Source of the DNA: Paenibacillus gallinarum
GTDB taxonomy: Bacteria > Bacillota > Bacilli > Paenibacillales > Paenibacillaceae
NCBI RefSeq assembly: GCF_014836635.1
Contig: NZ_JACSQL010000004.1
Span: forward strand, 248,001 to 312,000
Length of the DNA stretch: 64,000 bases
Direction: 5' to 3'
Made by a program: the position numbers and the translations under genes. Shown one piece after another: positions 6,796-15,686 of this stretch. The notes under the pieces are model-generated. The model searched no databases. It was not told where the DNA came from and worked only from the letters and a program-made list of their open reading frames with translations. How positions within the stretch are numbered: position 1 is the stretch's first letter; each line of letters starts with the position of its first letter.

Positions 6796-7950
6796 ATGAA
6801 GTTTCCCTTTCGAATGATACTGAACACTTTACTTGTACTTCTTATATTTATTGGATTACAGCTGTATATCGGCTGGAATATGTACTTGTTTCTTTCTTCT
6901 TATGTTTCTGATATTTCTATTTTCGTATTAGGTATCTCTCTGACTGTGGTATCGCTTGGATATGCGATCGGACGGATCAAGTGGCTTGGACCCGTAGGGC
7001 GCTTCATAAAAGTGATCGGTTCGTACTATTTTGCGTTGCTCGAGTTCTTCATCCTTGTACTTCCGGTGATGGATCTGATCGGATGGATATGTCATCTTGC
7101 GGGAGCTGATTCTAAGGCATATATTCCGATACTTGGCTGGGCAACGGTAGCGCTTCTAGGGATCTTCCTATTGCGTGGGTCTTATAATGCGTGGAGTCCT
7201 GTCGTAAGAAAATATGAAGTAACGGTAGCCAAGAAGCCAGAACCAGGTGCTCCCAGAAAGTACACCATCGCAGTAGCTTCCGATATCCATCTTGGGAACA
7301 TTGTGGGCAATCGATATTTAGCAAAGCTAACCGGACTCCTCAATGGATTAAAGCCTGATCTGACCTTGCTGGTAGGGGATGTGCTTGATGATTCGATTGA
7401 ACCTTTTTTGCGAAATAAGATGTCAAATGAGATGAAGAAATTATCTGCTAAATACGGTGTTTTTGCAGTGCTCGGTAACCATGAATATTACGGAGGGCAC
7501 GTTGATCGTTATGTGAAGGAAATGAGCGAGATTGGAATTCCCGTACTTCGGGACGAGGTAGTCAGCGTAGCAGGCGGAGCTATCTACATTGCGGGACGTA
7601 AAGATCTGACAGCAGTACGTATGGATCCAGAAGGACGTTTATCTGTGTCAGATCTGCTTACTCCACTGGACCATACAAAACCGATTGTTTTGCTGGATCA
7701 TCAGCCATATGCATTTGATAAAGCCCAAGAGGCTGGCGCCGATGTATTGTTATGCGGGCATACACACAGGGGACAGTTTGCGCCCAATCATTTCATTACA
7801 AAACGACTTTTTGAACTGGATTGGGGCTATATGCTGAAAGAAAAAATGCATGTTATTGTGTCCTCTGGTTTTGGTTCATGGGGACCGCCTATCCGCCTGG
7901 CAAGCAGATCAGAAGTCATTCATATCGAATTGACACTCACCGAAGAATAA
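6796..7950 (+). CDS. Membrane-anchored metallophosphoesterase (YkuE/YaeI-like)
   Basis: 384 residues from ATG 6796. Residues ~1-145 hold four hydrophobic segments. The C-terminal calcineurin-like domain has all five metal-binding blocks: VASDIHLGN, LLVGDVLDD, LGNHEYYGG, LDHQP and CGHTHRGQ. This domain order (membrane helices followed by a phosphoesterase facing one side of the membrane) is common in Bacillales; YkuE and YaeI relatives act on lipid-linked or lipid phosphates. The start was chosen over TTG 6766 because AGGA sits just before ATG 6796. Single-gene unit ended by a terminator. Substrate not known. Confidence 0.85.
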   Translation: MKFPFRMILNTLLVLLIFIGLQLYIGWNMYLFLSSYVSDISIFVLGISLTVVSLGYAIGRIKWLGPVGRFIKVIGSYYFALLEFFILVLPVMDLIGWICHLAGADSKAYIPILGWATVALLGIFLLRGSYNAWSPVVRKYEVTVAKKPEPGAPRKYTIAVASDIHLGNIVGNRYLAKLTGLLNGLKPDLTLLVGDVLDDSIEPFLRNKMSNEMKKLSAKYGVFAVLGNHEYYGGHVDRYVKEMSEIGIPVLRDEVVSVAGGAIYIAGRKDLTAVRMDPEGRLSVSDLLTPLDHTKPIVLLDHQPYAFDKAQEAGADVLLCGHTHRGQFAPNHFITKRLFELDWGYMLKEKMHVIVSSGFGSWGPPIRLASRSEVIHIELTLTEE

Positions 7951-7962
7951 GAAAGCGATTAG

Positions 7963-8001
7963 AAAAAAGACATCTCCTTTTTATGAGGAATGTCTTTTTT
8001 A
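7963..8001 (+). terminator. Intrinsic terminator of the metallophosphoesterase gene
   Basis: AAAAAAGACAT...ATGTCTTTTTT stem with a TCC/GGA inner portion, ending in a T-run. The rest of 8002-8296 is AT-rich with no clear gene; it presumably carries the promoter of the next gene. Confidence 0.8.
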
Positions 8002-8296
8002 TTTGTATCCTATGATTTACATTATTCTGAATATGTTATCTCATGGGGTGAATAATTAATGGGACTAAACTAACTATAATCTAAATGATTTATCTAATTA
8101 AACGTTAATCAGTAGAATAACTTAGAGAGTGAAGTGATTACGCTAGGGCTATGTTCTTACTTAGAAGTCTTGATGGTTGTAAACTGCCAGAATTATTGTA
8201 AAATGAACAAGGGATTTATGAAAAAGATTACATAAACAGCTAGTATTGTACAAACTGTGCTCTATTATTTTCATCTAATTAAAGGAGAGAACATCC

Positions 8297-9514
8297 ATGA
8301 CACAAGCTCAGGCGATCCAGGAAGCACCGGATCGTGCGAAGCGGCTTTGGCTGGCGTTTATACTTGGAACACTGTCAGCTTTCGGCCCATTCTCACTCGA
8401 TATGTATCTGCCTGCACTCACCATTCTGGCAGACGATTTAAACACAACTGCGTCCTATGCCCAGCTTAGTCTTACTGCTTGTATGCTGGGACTTGCGCTT
8501 GGTCAGTTAGTAGCAGGACCAATCAGCGACGCAAGAGGACGACGTGGACCGCTACTTATTGGTCTCGGCGTATTTACTATTTCTTCGATTTTATGTTTTA
8601 TTGCTCCGTCTATAGAAATGTTTGTCGTCATGCGTTTTATTCAAGGAGCAGCTGGCGCAGCGGGAATTGTTATCTCAAGAGCCGTAGTTCGTGACTTGTA
8701 TTCGGGCACAGAGCTCACGAAATTCTTTTCCTTACTTATGCTCATCAACGGAGCAGCGCCCATCCTTGCACCAATTGCAGGTGGTCAGCTACTCACGGTG
8801 ACTTCTTGGCGAGGTGTGTTCGTCGTCCTCACCGTCATCGGGGTATTATCCTTGATTGGAGTTATCCTTGGTCTTCCTGAGTCCTTATCAAAAAATCAGC
8901 GTACCCAAGGCGGTCTGCAACAGACGTTCCGTGCTTTCGGTACAATCATGAAAGATCGGGTATTCATGGGCTATGCTCTTTGCCAAGGATTTGTAGGAGC
9001 TGCTATGTTTGCCTATATATCAGGCTCGCCCTTTGTTCTTCAAAAAATCTATGAAGTCAGCCCTCAAACCTACAGTTTGATCTTTGCTATGAATGGAGCG
9101 GGTATCATTATTGCGAGTCAGATTGCGGGAAGACTTGCAGGACGTGTGGGAGAATCAAGACTGCTGATTGTAGGCTTGTCCCTTGCCGGGATCGGCGGAA
9201 TCAGCTTACTTCTTGCCATCTTAGCAGATGCTCCACTGGTTGGTATATTGATCCCGCTATTCCTGGTGGTTTCTTGTGTTGGTATTGTAAATACCGCAAC
9301 TTTCGGACTAGCGATGCAGAATCAGAAGAATTCTGCGGGCAGTGCATCGGCTTTGCTTGGTGTTCTTATGTTCCTATTCGGAGGACTGGTAGCACCTCTC
9401 GTCGGAATTGGCGGCGAAGATACGGCAGTACCGATGGGGATTGTGATTGCAGCAGCTGAAGTGCTTGCCATTACCTTGTATTTACTCATGGTCATATCAA
9501 GTTCTCGGAAATAG
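8297..9514 (+). CDS. Bcr/CflA-family multidrug efflux MFS transporter
   Basis: 405 residues with about twelve membrane segments. The N-terminal block AFGPFSLDMYLPALTILADDL and the TM2-3 loop GPISDARGRRGPLLIGL are diagnostic of Bcr/CflA (DHA1) proton-driven exporters, of which bicyclomycin and chloramphenicol exporters are known members. TM5 carries GAAPILAPIAGG, the antiporter-type motif C. The start has AAAGGAGAG nine bases upstream. Single gene followed by a terminator; no regulator gene lies next to it. The actual substrate cannot be told from sequence. Confidence 0.9.
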   Translation: MTQAQAIQEAPDRAKRLWLAFILGTLSAFGPFSLDMYLPALTILADDLNTTASYAQLSLTACMLGLALGQLVAGPISDARGRRGPLLIGLGVFTISSILCFIAPSIEMFVVMRFIQGAAGAAGIVISRAVVRDLYSGTELTKFFSLLMLINGAAPILAPIAGGQLLTVTSWRGVFVVLTVIGVLSLIGVILGLPESLSKNQRTQGGLQQTFRAFGTIMKDRVFMGYALCQGFVGAAMFAYISGSPFVLQKIYEVSPQTYSLIFAMNGAGIIIASQIAGRLAGRVGESRLLIVGLSLAGIGGISLLLAILADAPLVGILIPLFLVVSCVGIVNTATFGLAMQNQKNSAGSASALLGVLMFLFGGLVAPLVGIGGEDTAVPMGIVIAAAEVLAITLYLLMVISSSRK

Positions 9515-9529
9515 GACCATTCAAATCAT

Positions 9530-9566
9530 AAAAAGAAGAGAGGATTCTTGATCCTGTCTTCTTTTT
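9530..9566 (+). terminator. Intrinsic terminator of the Bcr/CflA gene
   Basis: AAAAAGAAGA/TCTTCTTTTT stem with inner GGAT/ATCC arm and a T-run. Confidence 0.85.
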
Positions 9567-9791
9567 GGTTTAGCCTTTTGTAGTGGACTATTTTAGAACG
9601 TGCAGGGATATGATCAAGAATTGAGCATTTTTCGCTCGGGAAAGTTGCTTTTTGTTCATAATTCAACCTGTTTCGCATGTTTTTTAGGAAAAGTATGACC
9701 CGACTGGGCTATTCTCTTGCTCTAGAAGGATGGGTTATGCTGAGTCGTAAGTGAGTGTTACATAAAACTGCTCCAAGAGAAAGGATCGATA

Positions 9792-10388
9792 ATGAAAATG
9801 ATGAAAAAAGGAATTCTTACGCTGGTTCTGTTTTTAATGTTGCTGCCAGGCGCTGCTTTTGCACATACGGGTCTAGAAAGTGCTGTCCCTGGAAATGGAG
9901 ATACGGTGACTTCTGCACTGGATGAATTAGTCCTTACGTTTGAAACACCGATTGAGCCGCTTAGTGAGATTAAAGTAGTAAATGAAGAAGGCAAGGAAAT
10001 GGACCTAGCGGATATTGAGGTCAAAGAAAATACGCTTACTGCTAAGTTAAGCGAACCGCTGCCGAATGGAGCTTATAAGGTAGACTGGACGATTGTTGGG
10101 GAAGATGGACATACCATTAATAATGAATATGCATTTACAGTAGATGCACCGGTAGAGCCGGAACAGCCGGACAATACAGTTGTAGAGGATGAAACTATAG
10201 AAGCGGATACACCTGTAACAAGCGAAGACACAGTAGATGAACAAAATAATACGGCAGCACCTGTAGCAGACGATGTACAAGAAACGGAAGCTGGCAATAC
10301 AGGAAATGCAGGAATTTGGATTGCACTCATCGTTGTTGTTATTATTGCGGGTGCCTATGTAGCCCTAAGACGTAAAGGGAAAAAATAA
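9792..10388 (+). CDS. CopC-domain copper-binding protein, exported and membrane-anchored
   Basis: 198 residues. Signal peptide ~1-24 (MKMMKKGILTLVLFLMLLPG then AFA), so the mature protein begins with His (HTGLESAVPGNGDTV), the first copper ligand of CopC proteins. The CopC beta-sandwich runs to ~115 and ends with WTIVGEDGHTINNEYAFTV, holding the second His. An acidic Thr/Glu/Asp-rich linker (~118-170) leads to a C-terminal membrane helix and RRKGKK. CopC delivers or buffers copper outside the membrane. Its stop is two bases from the start of the CopD gene; Bacillus YcnJ carries both domains in one chain. Two ATGs (9792, 9798) are possible. Confidence 0.85.
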   Translation: MKMMKKGILTLVLFLMLLPGAAFAHTGLESAVPGNGDTVTSALDELVLTFETPIEPLSEIKVVNEEGKEMDLADIEVKENTLTAKLSEPLPNGAYKVDWTIVGEDGHTINNEYAFTVDAPVEPEQPDNTVVEDETIEADTPVTSEDTVDEQNNTAAPVADDVQETEAGNTGNAGIWIALIVVVIIAGAYVALRRKGKK

Positions 10389-10390
10389 AA

Positions 10391-11470
10391 ATGGGCTTTC
10401 TTAGCGAAGGTCTGCTATATATCTGTTATGCGTTTCTTATGGGGAGTTTGATTGTTCATCTTGTTCCTGATCATGCAAGGCCGAGGCTCCATATCCCGCG
10501 TCAGGCGGTGATATGGAGTATCGTGGGGACCATGGTTTTAGCTTTTGCACCACTTCTCCAGATTATTATTCGTTTTGGTTCAGGTATTGGATATGGAAAA
10601 GCGCTGTCCACCGTTCTATTCTCATTTAAAGAAGGGAAAGCATATCTCCTTGTATTTGGACTCTGTTTATTATTACTTCTTACCTTTTTGCTGATAAAAG
10701 ATGCTCTCCAGAACAAAAAGATACTCTATCCATCTTTGCTGATTGTTCTGTGTATCATTGCAACATTTGGCTATGCCAGCCATTTAGGCGCCATTGGAGG
10801 ATTTAAGGGAGCTGTCATTCAGACGGTTCATATGCTTTGTATGGCTGTATGGGCAGGAGTGCTTTTTGCTGTTGCGTGGTTTACAGCAGAAGCTCGTAAC
10901 TGGGATCGTTTTCTGAAATGGTTCACCCCAGTATCGATCGGTTGTGTCGTACTTATCCTGATATCGGGACTGCTTACGATGAGCTACACGGTACCTGAAT
11001 ATGTAAACTCCTGGATTCTGCCGTATGGGCAGGCACTGTTAATGAAACATTTACTGTTTGTTCCGATCATTATTTGTGGGTTCTGTAATGGATTTTTGAT
11101 TCGGAATAAAATGAAACTGAATCAAGGATTTGCTGTCATTCCTTGGCTCAAAGCAGAAACCATTCTTATTCTGTTTGTGCTCCTGTTCACGGCCTTAATG
11201 TCGCAGGAAGCGCCAGCTCACACGGTTGCTGAGACACTGCAGTACAATGATCCATCGGCAGTCTTCATGATGCTTCATCCTGAAGCTAGTGTACCGCTGA
11301 ACTGGGGCATTACGATCCCAGCGGCTGCTCTTGCAGGGGTTGCTCTTCTTATCCTTGTGGGAATGATAATCTCATTTGTGAACAAAAAAGCAAGCCCCGT
11401 CATGTTACTAATTCTCGGATTTGTTTTTGTACTCACAGCTTATGGAAGCCTAATGCTAAGTGTACAATAG
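10391..11470 (+). CDS. CopD-family copper import/resistance membrane protein
   Basis: 359 residues with eight or nine membrane segments. The conserved CopD core appears around residues 120-225: ATFGYASHLGAIGG, VHMLCMAVWAGVLFAVAWF and the HLLFVPIIICGFCN stretch, with histidines in membrane helices as expected for a copper-handling pore. It is translated immediately after CopC (two-base gap, AAGGGA upstream), and the pair equals the two halves of YcnJ, which supports copper acquisition. No copper-sensor gene of the YcnK or CsoR type is visible nearby. A strong terminator ends the operon. Confidence 0.85.
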   Translation: MGFLSEGLLYICYAFLMGSLIVHLVPDHARPRLHIPRQAVIWSIVGTMVLAFAPLLQIIIRFGSGIGYGKALSTVLFSFKEGKAYLLVFGLCLLLLLTFLLIKDALQNKKILYPSLLIVLCIIATFGYASHLGAIGGFKGAVIQTVHMLCMAVWAGVLFAVAWFTAEARNWDRFLKWFTPVSIGCVVLILISGLLTMSYTVPEYVNSWILPYGQALLMKHLLFVPIIICGFCNGFLIRNKMKLNQGFAVIPWLKAETILILFVLLFTALMSQEAPAHTVAETLQYNDPSAVFMMLHPEASVPLNWGITIPAAALAGVALLILVGMIISFVNKKASPVMLLILGFVFVLTAYGSLMLSVQ

Positions 11471-11502
11471 CACACACCGAATGGAAGATAGATTGGTTAT
11501 CG

Positions 11503-11541
11503 ATACCGCCTTTATTGAAGAATAAAGGCGGTATTTTTATT
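11503..11541 (+). terminator. Intrinsic terminator of the copC-copD operon
   Basis: Perfect 14-bp stem ATACCGCCTTTATT/AATAAAGGCGGTAT with GAAG loop, followed by TTTTATTT. Confidence 0.92.
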
Positions 11542-11565
11542 TACAAATAGATAGGAGCATATATA

Positions 11566-11886
11566 ATGAAGCTTATGGAACCTATAATGATTCATAAAGT
11601 GTTGTCGAATGAGACAAGGCGGGATATTCTTGAATGGCTCAAAAACCCGGAAAAACATTTCGGTGACCTATATCATACTCCCCCTAATGGAGATCGGACA
11701 AAAGGAGTATGTGTAGGAGATATTCAAGCGAAGGCAGGGCTTGCACAATCCGTTATTTCGAATTATTTATTATCGATGCAAAAGGCCGGCCTGCTCTTGT
11801 CAGAACGTGTTGGTCAGTGGACATATTACAGACGAAATGAAGAGGTAATTCAGCAGTTTTGTGATGAACTCAAAAAAAATCTATAA
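11566..11886 (+). CDS. ArsR-family winged-helix regulator
   Basis: 106 residues. KVLSNETRRDILEWLKNPEKHF is the ArsR start, and CVGDIQAKAGLAQSVISNYLLSMQKAGLLLSERVGQWTYYRRN is the recognition helix plus wing. Only one cysteine (VCVGD) occupies the alpha-3 metal position and no His cluster is present at the C-terminus, so it is probably not a classic metal sensor. It begins 22 bases after the copCD terminator and so is likely read from its own promoter or by read-through. The next gene, an oxidoreductase, is on the same strand. Ligand unknown. Confidence 0.85.
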   Translation: MKLMEPIMIHKVLSNETRRDILEWLKNPEKHFGDLYHTPPNGDRTKGVCVGDIQAKAGLAQSVISNYLLSMQKAGLLLSERVGQWTYYRRNEEVIQQFCDELKKNL

Positions 11887-11922
11887 GAAAGGAGGCTTTT
11901 TTTCTTTATAATTATCTAGATT

Positions 11923-11980
11923 CCTAGATATAAAGATACATACGAACAGCAAAAACTCCTCTTCCTATTTATGATACAAT
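11923..11980 (+). promoter_or_regulatory. Inverted repeat and extended -10 promoter upstream of the Gfo/Idh/MocA gene
   Basis: Perfect 7-4-7 inverted repeat TATCTAG-ATTC-CTAGATA at 11923-11940. Downstream lies an extended -10 element TGATACAAT (11972-11980) without a good -35, the type of promoter that often depends on an activator bound upstream. Confidence 0.45.
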
Positions 11981-12016
11981 GACAAAAAACGAGAAGAGAC
12001 AAAGAGGAGGGGTAAC

Positions 12017-13000
12017 GTGGTACGCTTTGGTATTATTGGTACAAACACGATTACAGAGCGTTTTCTGGAGGCGGCAAGCACGCTCACCGATTTTAAGCTT
12101 ACGGCTGTTTATTCACGGACGGAGAAACGTGCTAAGGAATTCGCTGAAAAGCATGGTGCGGAATTTATTTATACGAATTTGGAACATATGGCTGCGAGTG
12201 AAGAACTTGATGCTGTCTACATTGCCAGCCCGAATTCATTACATAGTGAACAAGCCATACTCATGATGAATCATGGGAAGCATGTTTTGTGTGAGAAACC
12301 GATTGCTTCTAACAGTAAACAGCTACAGGATATGCTGGACGCGGCTGCAGCAAATCAGGTTGTGCTGATGGAAGCGATGAAATCAACACTTCTTCCCGGT
12401 TTCGCGAGAATCCAAGAGGGGCTGCCTAAACTGGGAACGGTTCGTAAATTTAATGTGAACTATTGTCAGTATTCATCTCGTTATGATGCATATAAAGAAG
12501 GTAAAGTTCTTAATGCTTTTAAGCCGGAGTTCTCTAACGGCTCCCTGATGGATATTGGAGTATATTGCATCTACCCGATGGTCGTTCTGTTCGGACAGCC
12601 TGAGAATGTCAAAGCGACCAGTGTAATGCTTGATTCGGGTGTAGATGGTGAGGGAAGTATTGTCTTGCAATATAAAGAGATGGACGGGGTTATTACGTAT
12701 TCTAAAATAACGAACTCCTATCTGCCATCCGAAATCCAGGGTGAAGAGGGAAGTATGGTCATTGACCATATTAGTACGCCTGGAAAAGTGCAGATCCATT
12801 ATCGACAGGGTGTAACAGAGACGATCTCGGAAGTATCGAATGAACCTGCAATGAAGTACGAGGTAGCTGAGTTCATCCGTCTTGTACAAAGCGGAGAGCT
12901 GGAATCACCTGTGAATTCACATCATCATTCCAGTGTAACGATGGCGATCATGGATACGGTTCGTAGACAGATTGGGCTTGTCTATCCGGCGGATCGCTAA
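12017..13000 (+). CDS. Gfo/Idh/MocA-family oxidoreductase
   Basis: 327 residues. The N-terminal Rossmann fold (MVRFGIIGTNTITERFLEAA) binds NAD(P), and AVYIASPNSLHSEQAILMMNHGKHVLCEKPIASN carries the CEKP motif whose Lys is catalytic in this family. The C-terminal alpha/beta domain contains NGSLMDIGVYCIYPMV with the DxGxY(xx)Y pattern. Such enzymes oxidise or reduce sugars, inositols or trans-dihydrodiols. Start GTG at 12017 with GAGGAGGGG upstream. No sugar-catabolic genes lie next to it, so the substrate cannot be inferred. Confidence 0.88.
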   Translation: MVRFGIIGTNTITERFLEAASTLTDFKLTAVYSRTEKRAKEFAEKHGAEFIYTNLEHMAASEELDAVYIASPNSLHSEQAILMMNHGKHVLCEKPIASNSKQLQDMLDAAAANQVVLMEAMKSTLLPGFARIQEGLPKLGTVRKFNVNYCQYSSRYDAYKEGKVLNAFKPEFSNGSLMDIGVYCIYPMVVLFGQPENVKATSVMLDSGVDGEGSIVLQYKEMDGVITYSKITNSYLPSEIQGEEGSMVIDHISTPGKVQIHYRQGVTETISEVSNEPAMKYEVAEFIRLVQSGELESPVNSHHHSSVTMAIMDTVRRQIGLVYPADR

Positions 13001-13023
13001 AAAATATAGAACAAAAAGATACC

Positions 13024-13060
13024 CGGTACGCTGAACTAAAGGCGGCCGGGTTATTTGCAT
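13024..13060 (+). terminator. Weak terminator-like hairpin after the Gfo/Idh/MocA gene
   Basis: ACCCGG/CCGGGT stem with a long loop and a short, interrupted T-rich tail. Low-quality intrinsic terminator. Confidence 0.4.
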
Positions 13061-13080
13061 GCTTTTTTATTAAGGAATAA

Positions 13081-13566
13081 TTAGTGTACCGCATGAAGGG
13101 TGTTATCGAGCAGGAGAGCTGCTTCTTCAGGTGAAATATTTCGAGCAGTTATGAGTTCGCTGATGACAAGTTTACGTGCATTGTTCAGCATGTTTTTGTC
13201 AGTCCAGCCCAGTGTTTTTTTTGAACTCAGATGACTCAAATCGCGGATGACTTGCAGCTCCATATTGAGTTCACCTGTTTTGAGTTTATTCAGCAGATTT
13301 TGCTGTCTTGCCGTAGGATTGGAGGGGAGTTCTGAACATTGTTCCAAAAGCACGGATCGTGCGCTTTCCAGCATTTCCTCATCCGCAATATTCCGGATGC
13401 CAAGCGATTCAGCATTATGGATAGGAAATGAGACTTCCATTACCGGATGCTCAATGGTCACCTGGTAATACCACTTTTTCTCCCCGAGAAATTCCTTCTC
13501 TTCCATAGCCTCAATATGACCTGCACCGTACATAGGGTAGAAAATATAATCGCCTACTTGAAACAT
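13081..13566 (-). CDS. CarD-family transcriptional regulator (YdeB-like)
   Basis: 161 residues from ATG 13566, which has AAGGAAG upstream; the longer open frame beyond it has no ribosome site and crosses the promoter. The N-terminal CarD/TRCF-type RNA-polymerase-interacting domain reads MFQVGDYIFYPMYGAGHIEAMEEKEFLG and WYYQVTI, followed by a helical C-terminal half. CarD proteins bind the beta subunit and stabilise open promoter complexes. An extended -10 (TGCTATACT) lies upstream at ~13654-13662. Single gene. Relatives in Bacillus are YdeB and YacH-type; which genes depend on it is unknown. Confidence 0.85.
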   Translation of the reverse strand: MFQVGDYIFYPMYGAGHIEAMEEKEFLGEKKWYYQVTIEHPVMEVSFPIHNAESLGIRNIADEEMLESARSVLLEQCSELPSNPTARQQNLLNKLKTGELNMELQVIRDLSHLSSKKTLGWTDKNMLNNARKLVISELITARNISPEEAALLLDNTLHAVH

Positions 13567-13885
13567 AGATAAAACTTCCTTTCCGAAGACCTTGAAATGA
13601 AAAAAAGACCCTGATTTAGTTAGGTGTTCGCCGTGAGTTCTACTTCTAGTATAGCATACGTTTGAATTCGGCCTGGTTTCAGTGAGGTTGGAGTAGGGGG
13701 ATGGCAGTGTTTCCAAGCTCTCTGCTCCGCTTGTTTTGTCTGGACAAAAAGTGGATTCGAAGAAGTAATGGTCCAGCCAAAGCCAAAAGTCGCAGCGATC
13801 TAGGAAACACCTAGATCCCCGGAGTCCAAGCACAACTTTCAAAAGGTCGAGTTCAAAGTTACGCGGTTGGACGTAGGTAGGACGA

Positions 13886-13927
13886 CAAAAAACCGGCTGA
13901 ACGGTTTTGGAAAACCATCCAGCCGGT
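13886..13927 (-). terminator. Intrinsic terminator of the ammonium transporter gene
   Basis: Stem ACCGGCTG/CAGCCGGT with a second inner arm AAAACC/GGTTTT. On the minus strand TTTTTTG follows. Confidence 0.85.
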
Positions 13928-13942
13928 ACGGAGGATATTTAA

Positions 13943-15226
13943 TTAGAGGGGGAGGTTCGATTTTTTGATTTCTGCGGAGAGTTGCTCTGGGTATCCATAA
14001 GTTCCGTGTTCACTCATATCAAGACCAACCAGCTCTTCCTCTTCGGATACGCGGATACCTATCGTTTTTTTCATGACCCACAATATTGCGAAGGATACTG
14101 CGAAAGCGTAGATCGCACAAGTAACGACACCAAGTGCTTGAACTCCCAGCTGACCGAAGCCGCCGCCATAGAATAACCCGGGGTTACCTACCTGTAGTTT
14201 TTCGACTAGTTCAGGAGTAGCGAAGAAACCAGTGGACAATGTACCCCAGATTCCCGCAGTACCATGAGCAGACAAGGCTGCGATGGGATCATCAATTCTC
14301 ATTTTCTCGAAGAAGCGGATACTGAAGAATACGAGGATGCCGGCAATCAGGCCGATTACAATGGCAGCCCAGGAATCTACATAAGCACAAGACGCGGTGA
14401 TGGCAACGAGTCCTGCAAGTGCGCCATTTAACATCATGCCTACATCAGCTTTACCCATAAAGGCCCAAGCAACGAGGAGAGCAGCAACAGCACCGGCAGC
14501 GGCACCAAGCTGTGTATTGATGGCAACAAATCCGAAGAAACTTCCATCTTCCACGGTTAGCGTACTGCCTGCGTTAAATCCGAACCAGCCTACCCATAGA
14601 ATCATCACGCCGAGTGTCGTAAAGACTTGGTTATGACCGGGCATATGGTTTGGTTTACCATCTTTATTGTATTTACCAATACGCGGTTTTAACAGGATTG
14701 TTGCTGCTAAAGCTGCACAAGCCCCTGTTAGATGAACTACAGTGGAACCAGCAAAGTCTTGGTCTCCATGTTCAGAGAGCCAGCCGCCGCCCCAAATCCA
14801 GTGAGCAATGACAGGATATACAAGTACGGAGAAGAGTACAGCGAAGATGAGATACGCGGATAATTTCGCTCTTTCGGCAAAACCGCCCCAGGCGATGGAC
14901 ATGGATACGGCAGCAAAAGCGAGTTGGAAGATAAACATAACGCTTGGAGCTACGGTGTCATCTGCAGAAGAACCTGTGACATTAAATGCGAAGTAATCGC
15001 CCCAACCAATAATTGCATTCCCTTGACCGCCAAAGATCAGTGCATAACCAACTGCCCAAAATACGATCGATACGATACCGACTGTAAAAATCGTCTTACC
15101 TGCAACGTGACCGGCATTCTTCATTCGAGTTGAACCTGCTTCAAGGAGGATGAATCCTCCTTGCATGAACAATACCAAAATGGCCCCCAGCATGACCCAA
15201 ACACTGTTTATTCCGATGACCTCCAT
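13943..15226 (-). CDS. amt: Ammonium transporter (Amt/NrgA)
   Basis: 427 residues, eleven predicted membrane helices. Signature blocks include GFILLEAGSTRMKNAGHVAGK, FAAVSMSIAWGGFAERAK, DFAGSTVVHLTGACAALAA (with the pore histidine), VGWFGFNAGSTL and ALSAHGTAGIWG (second pore histidine). It carries ammonium into the cytoplasm during nitrogen limitation. A GlnK/PII gene normally follows amt in Bacillales; here a terminator comes straight after, so no glnK partner is adjacent. The promoter has a perfect GlnR/TnrA-type box overlapping its -35, which fits nitrogen control. Confidence 0.95.
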   Translation of the reverse strand: MEVIGINSVWVMLGAILVLFMQGGFILLEAGSTRMKNAGHVAGKTIFTVGIVSIVFWAVGYALIFGGQGNAIIGWGDYFAFNVTGSSADDTVAPSVMFIFQLAFAAVSMSIAWGGFAERAKLSAYLIFAVLFSVLVYPVIAHWIWGGGWLSEHGDQDFAGSTVVHLTGACAALAATILLKPRIGKYNKDGKPNHMPGHNQVFTTLGVMILWVGWFGFNAGSTLTVEDGSFFGFVAINTQLGAAAGAVAALLVAWAFMGKADVGMMLNGALAGLVAITASCAYVDSWAAIVIGLIAGILVFFSIRFFEKMRIDDPIAALSAHGTAGIWGTLSTGFFATPELVEKLQVGNPGLFYGGGFGQLGVQALGVVTCAIYAFAVSFAILWVMKKTIGIRVSEEEELVGLDMSEHGTYGYPEQLSAEIKKSNLPL

Positions 15227-15348
15227 CTTGAACCACTCCTTGTTTGTATAAAATGACTTGCATCACGCTGCTGACTGTAATTTGAGAACGAGGGTTTCAC
15301 CTGCTAATTCTCATAAATGGTAAAGTTTGTTTTTAAGGCTTTGACCGT

Positions 15349-15388
15349 ATTGTAGAGGCAAAACCATACTTTGTCAATATATCTAACA
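15349..15388 (-). promoter_or_regulatory. amt promoter with GlnR/TnrA box
   Basis: Minus strand: -35 TTGACA (15372-15377), 17-base spacer, -10 TACAAT (15349-15354). TGTCAATATATCTAACA (15372-15388) fits TGTNA-N7-TNACA exactly and overlaps the -35, the geometry of a GlnR repression site. The rest of 15389-15686 is AT-rich without an obvious gene. Confidence 0.75.
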
Positions 15389-15686
15389 TAAGAAGTTTTA
15401 ATTTTTATTTTGCGCACACATTAATTGTAATATTGTTTGCACTTTATTACATATATAATAAGTTAATCACATTTTATTAGCAAAAATGAATAGATATTAG
15501 GTTTGGAAAGCATGAAAAGAAGGGTTTGTACATAGAAGCGATAATATATAACACAAACATAACATAATATTTTTTTATAAAACTTTGGTTTTTTGAAACG
15601 AAGAACTTAGAAAAACGTATGAAAATTGGGCTTTTTTCATTAATATATAGATAGGAGCTATTGGATCGTAAGAAAGGGATGCATAT

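Noticed and set aside
13567-13842. N-terminal extension of the CarD gene
   Set aside because: No ribosome site at the upstream start; the extension crosses an extended -10 promoter and its residues do not match the family, which begins at ATG 13566.
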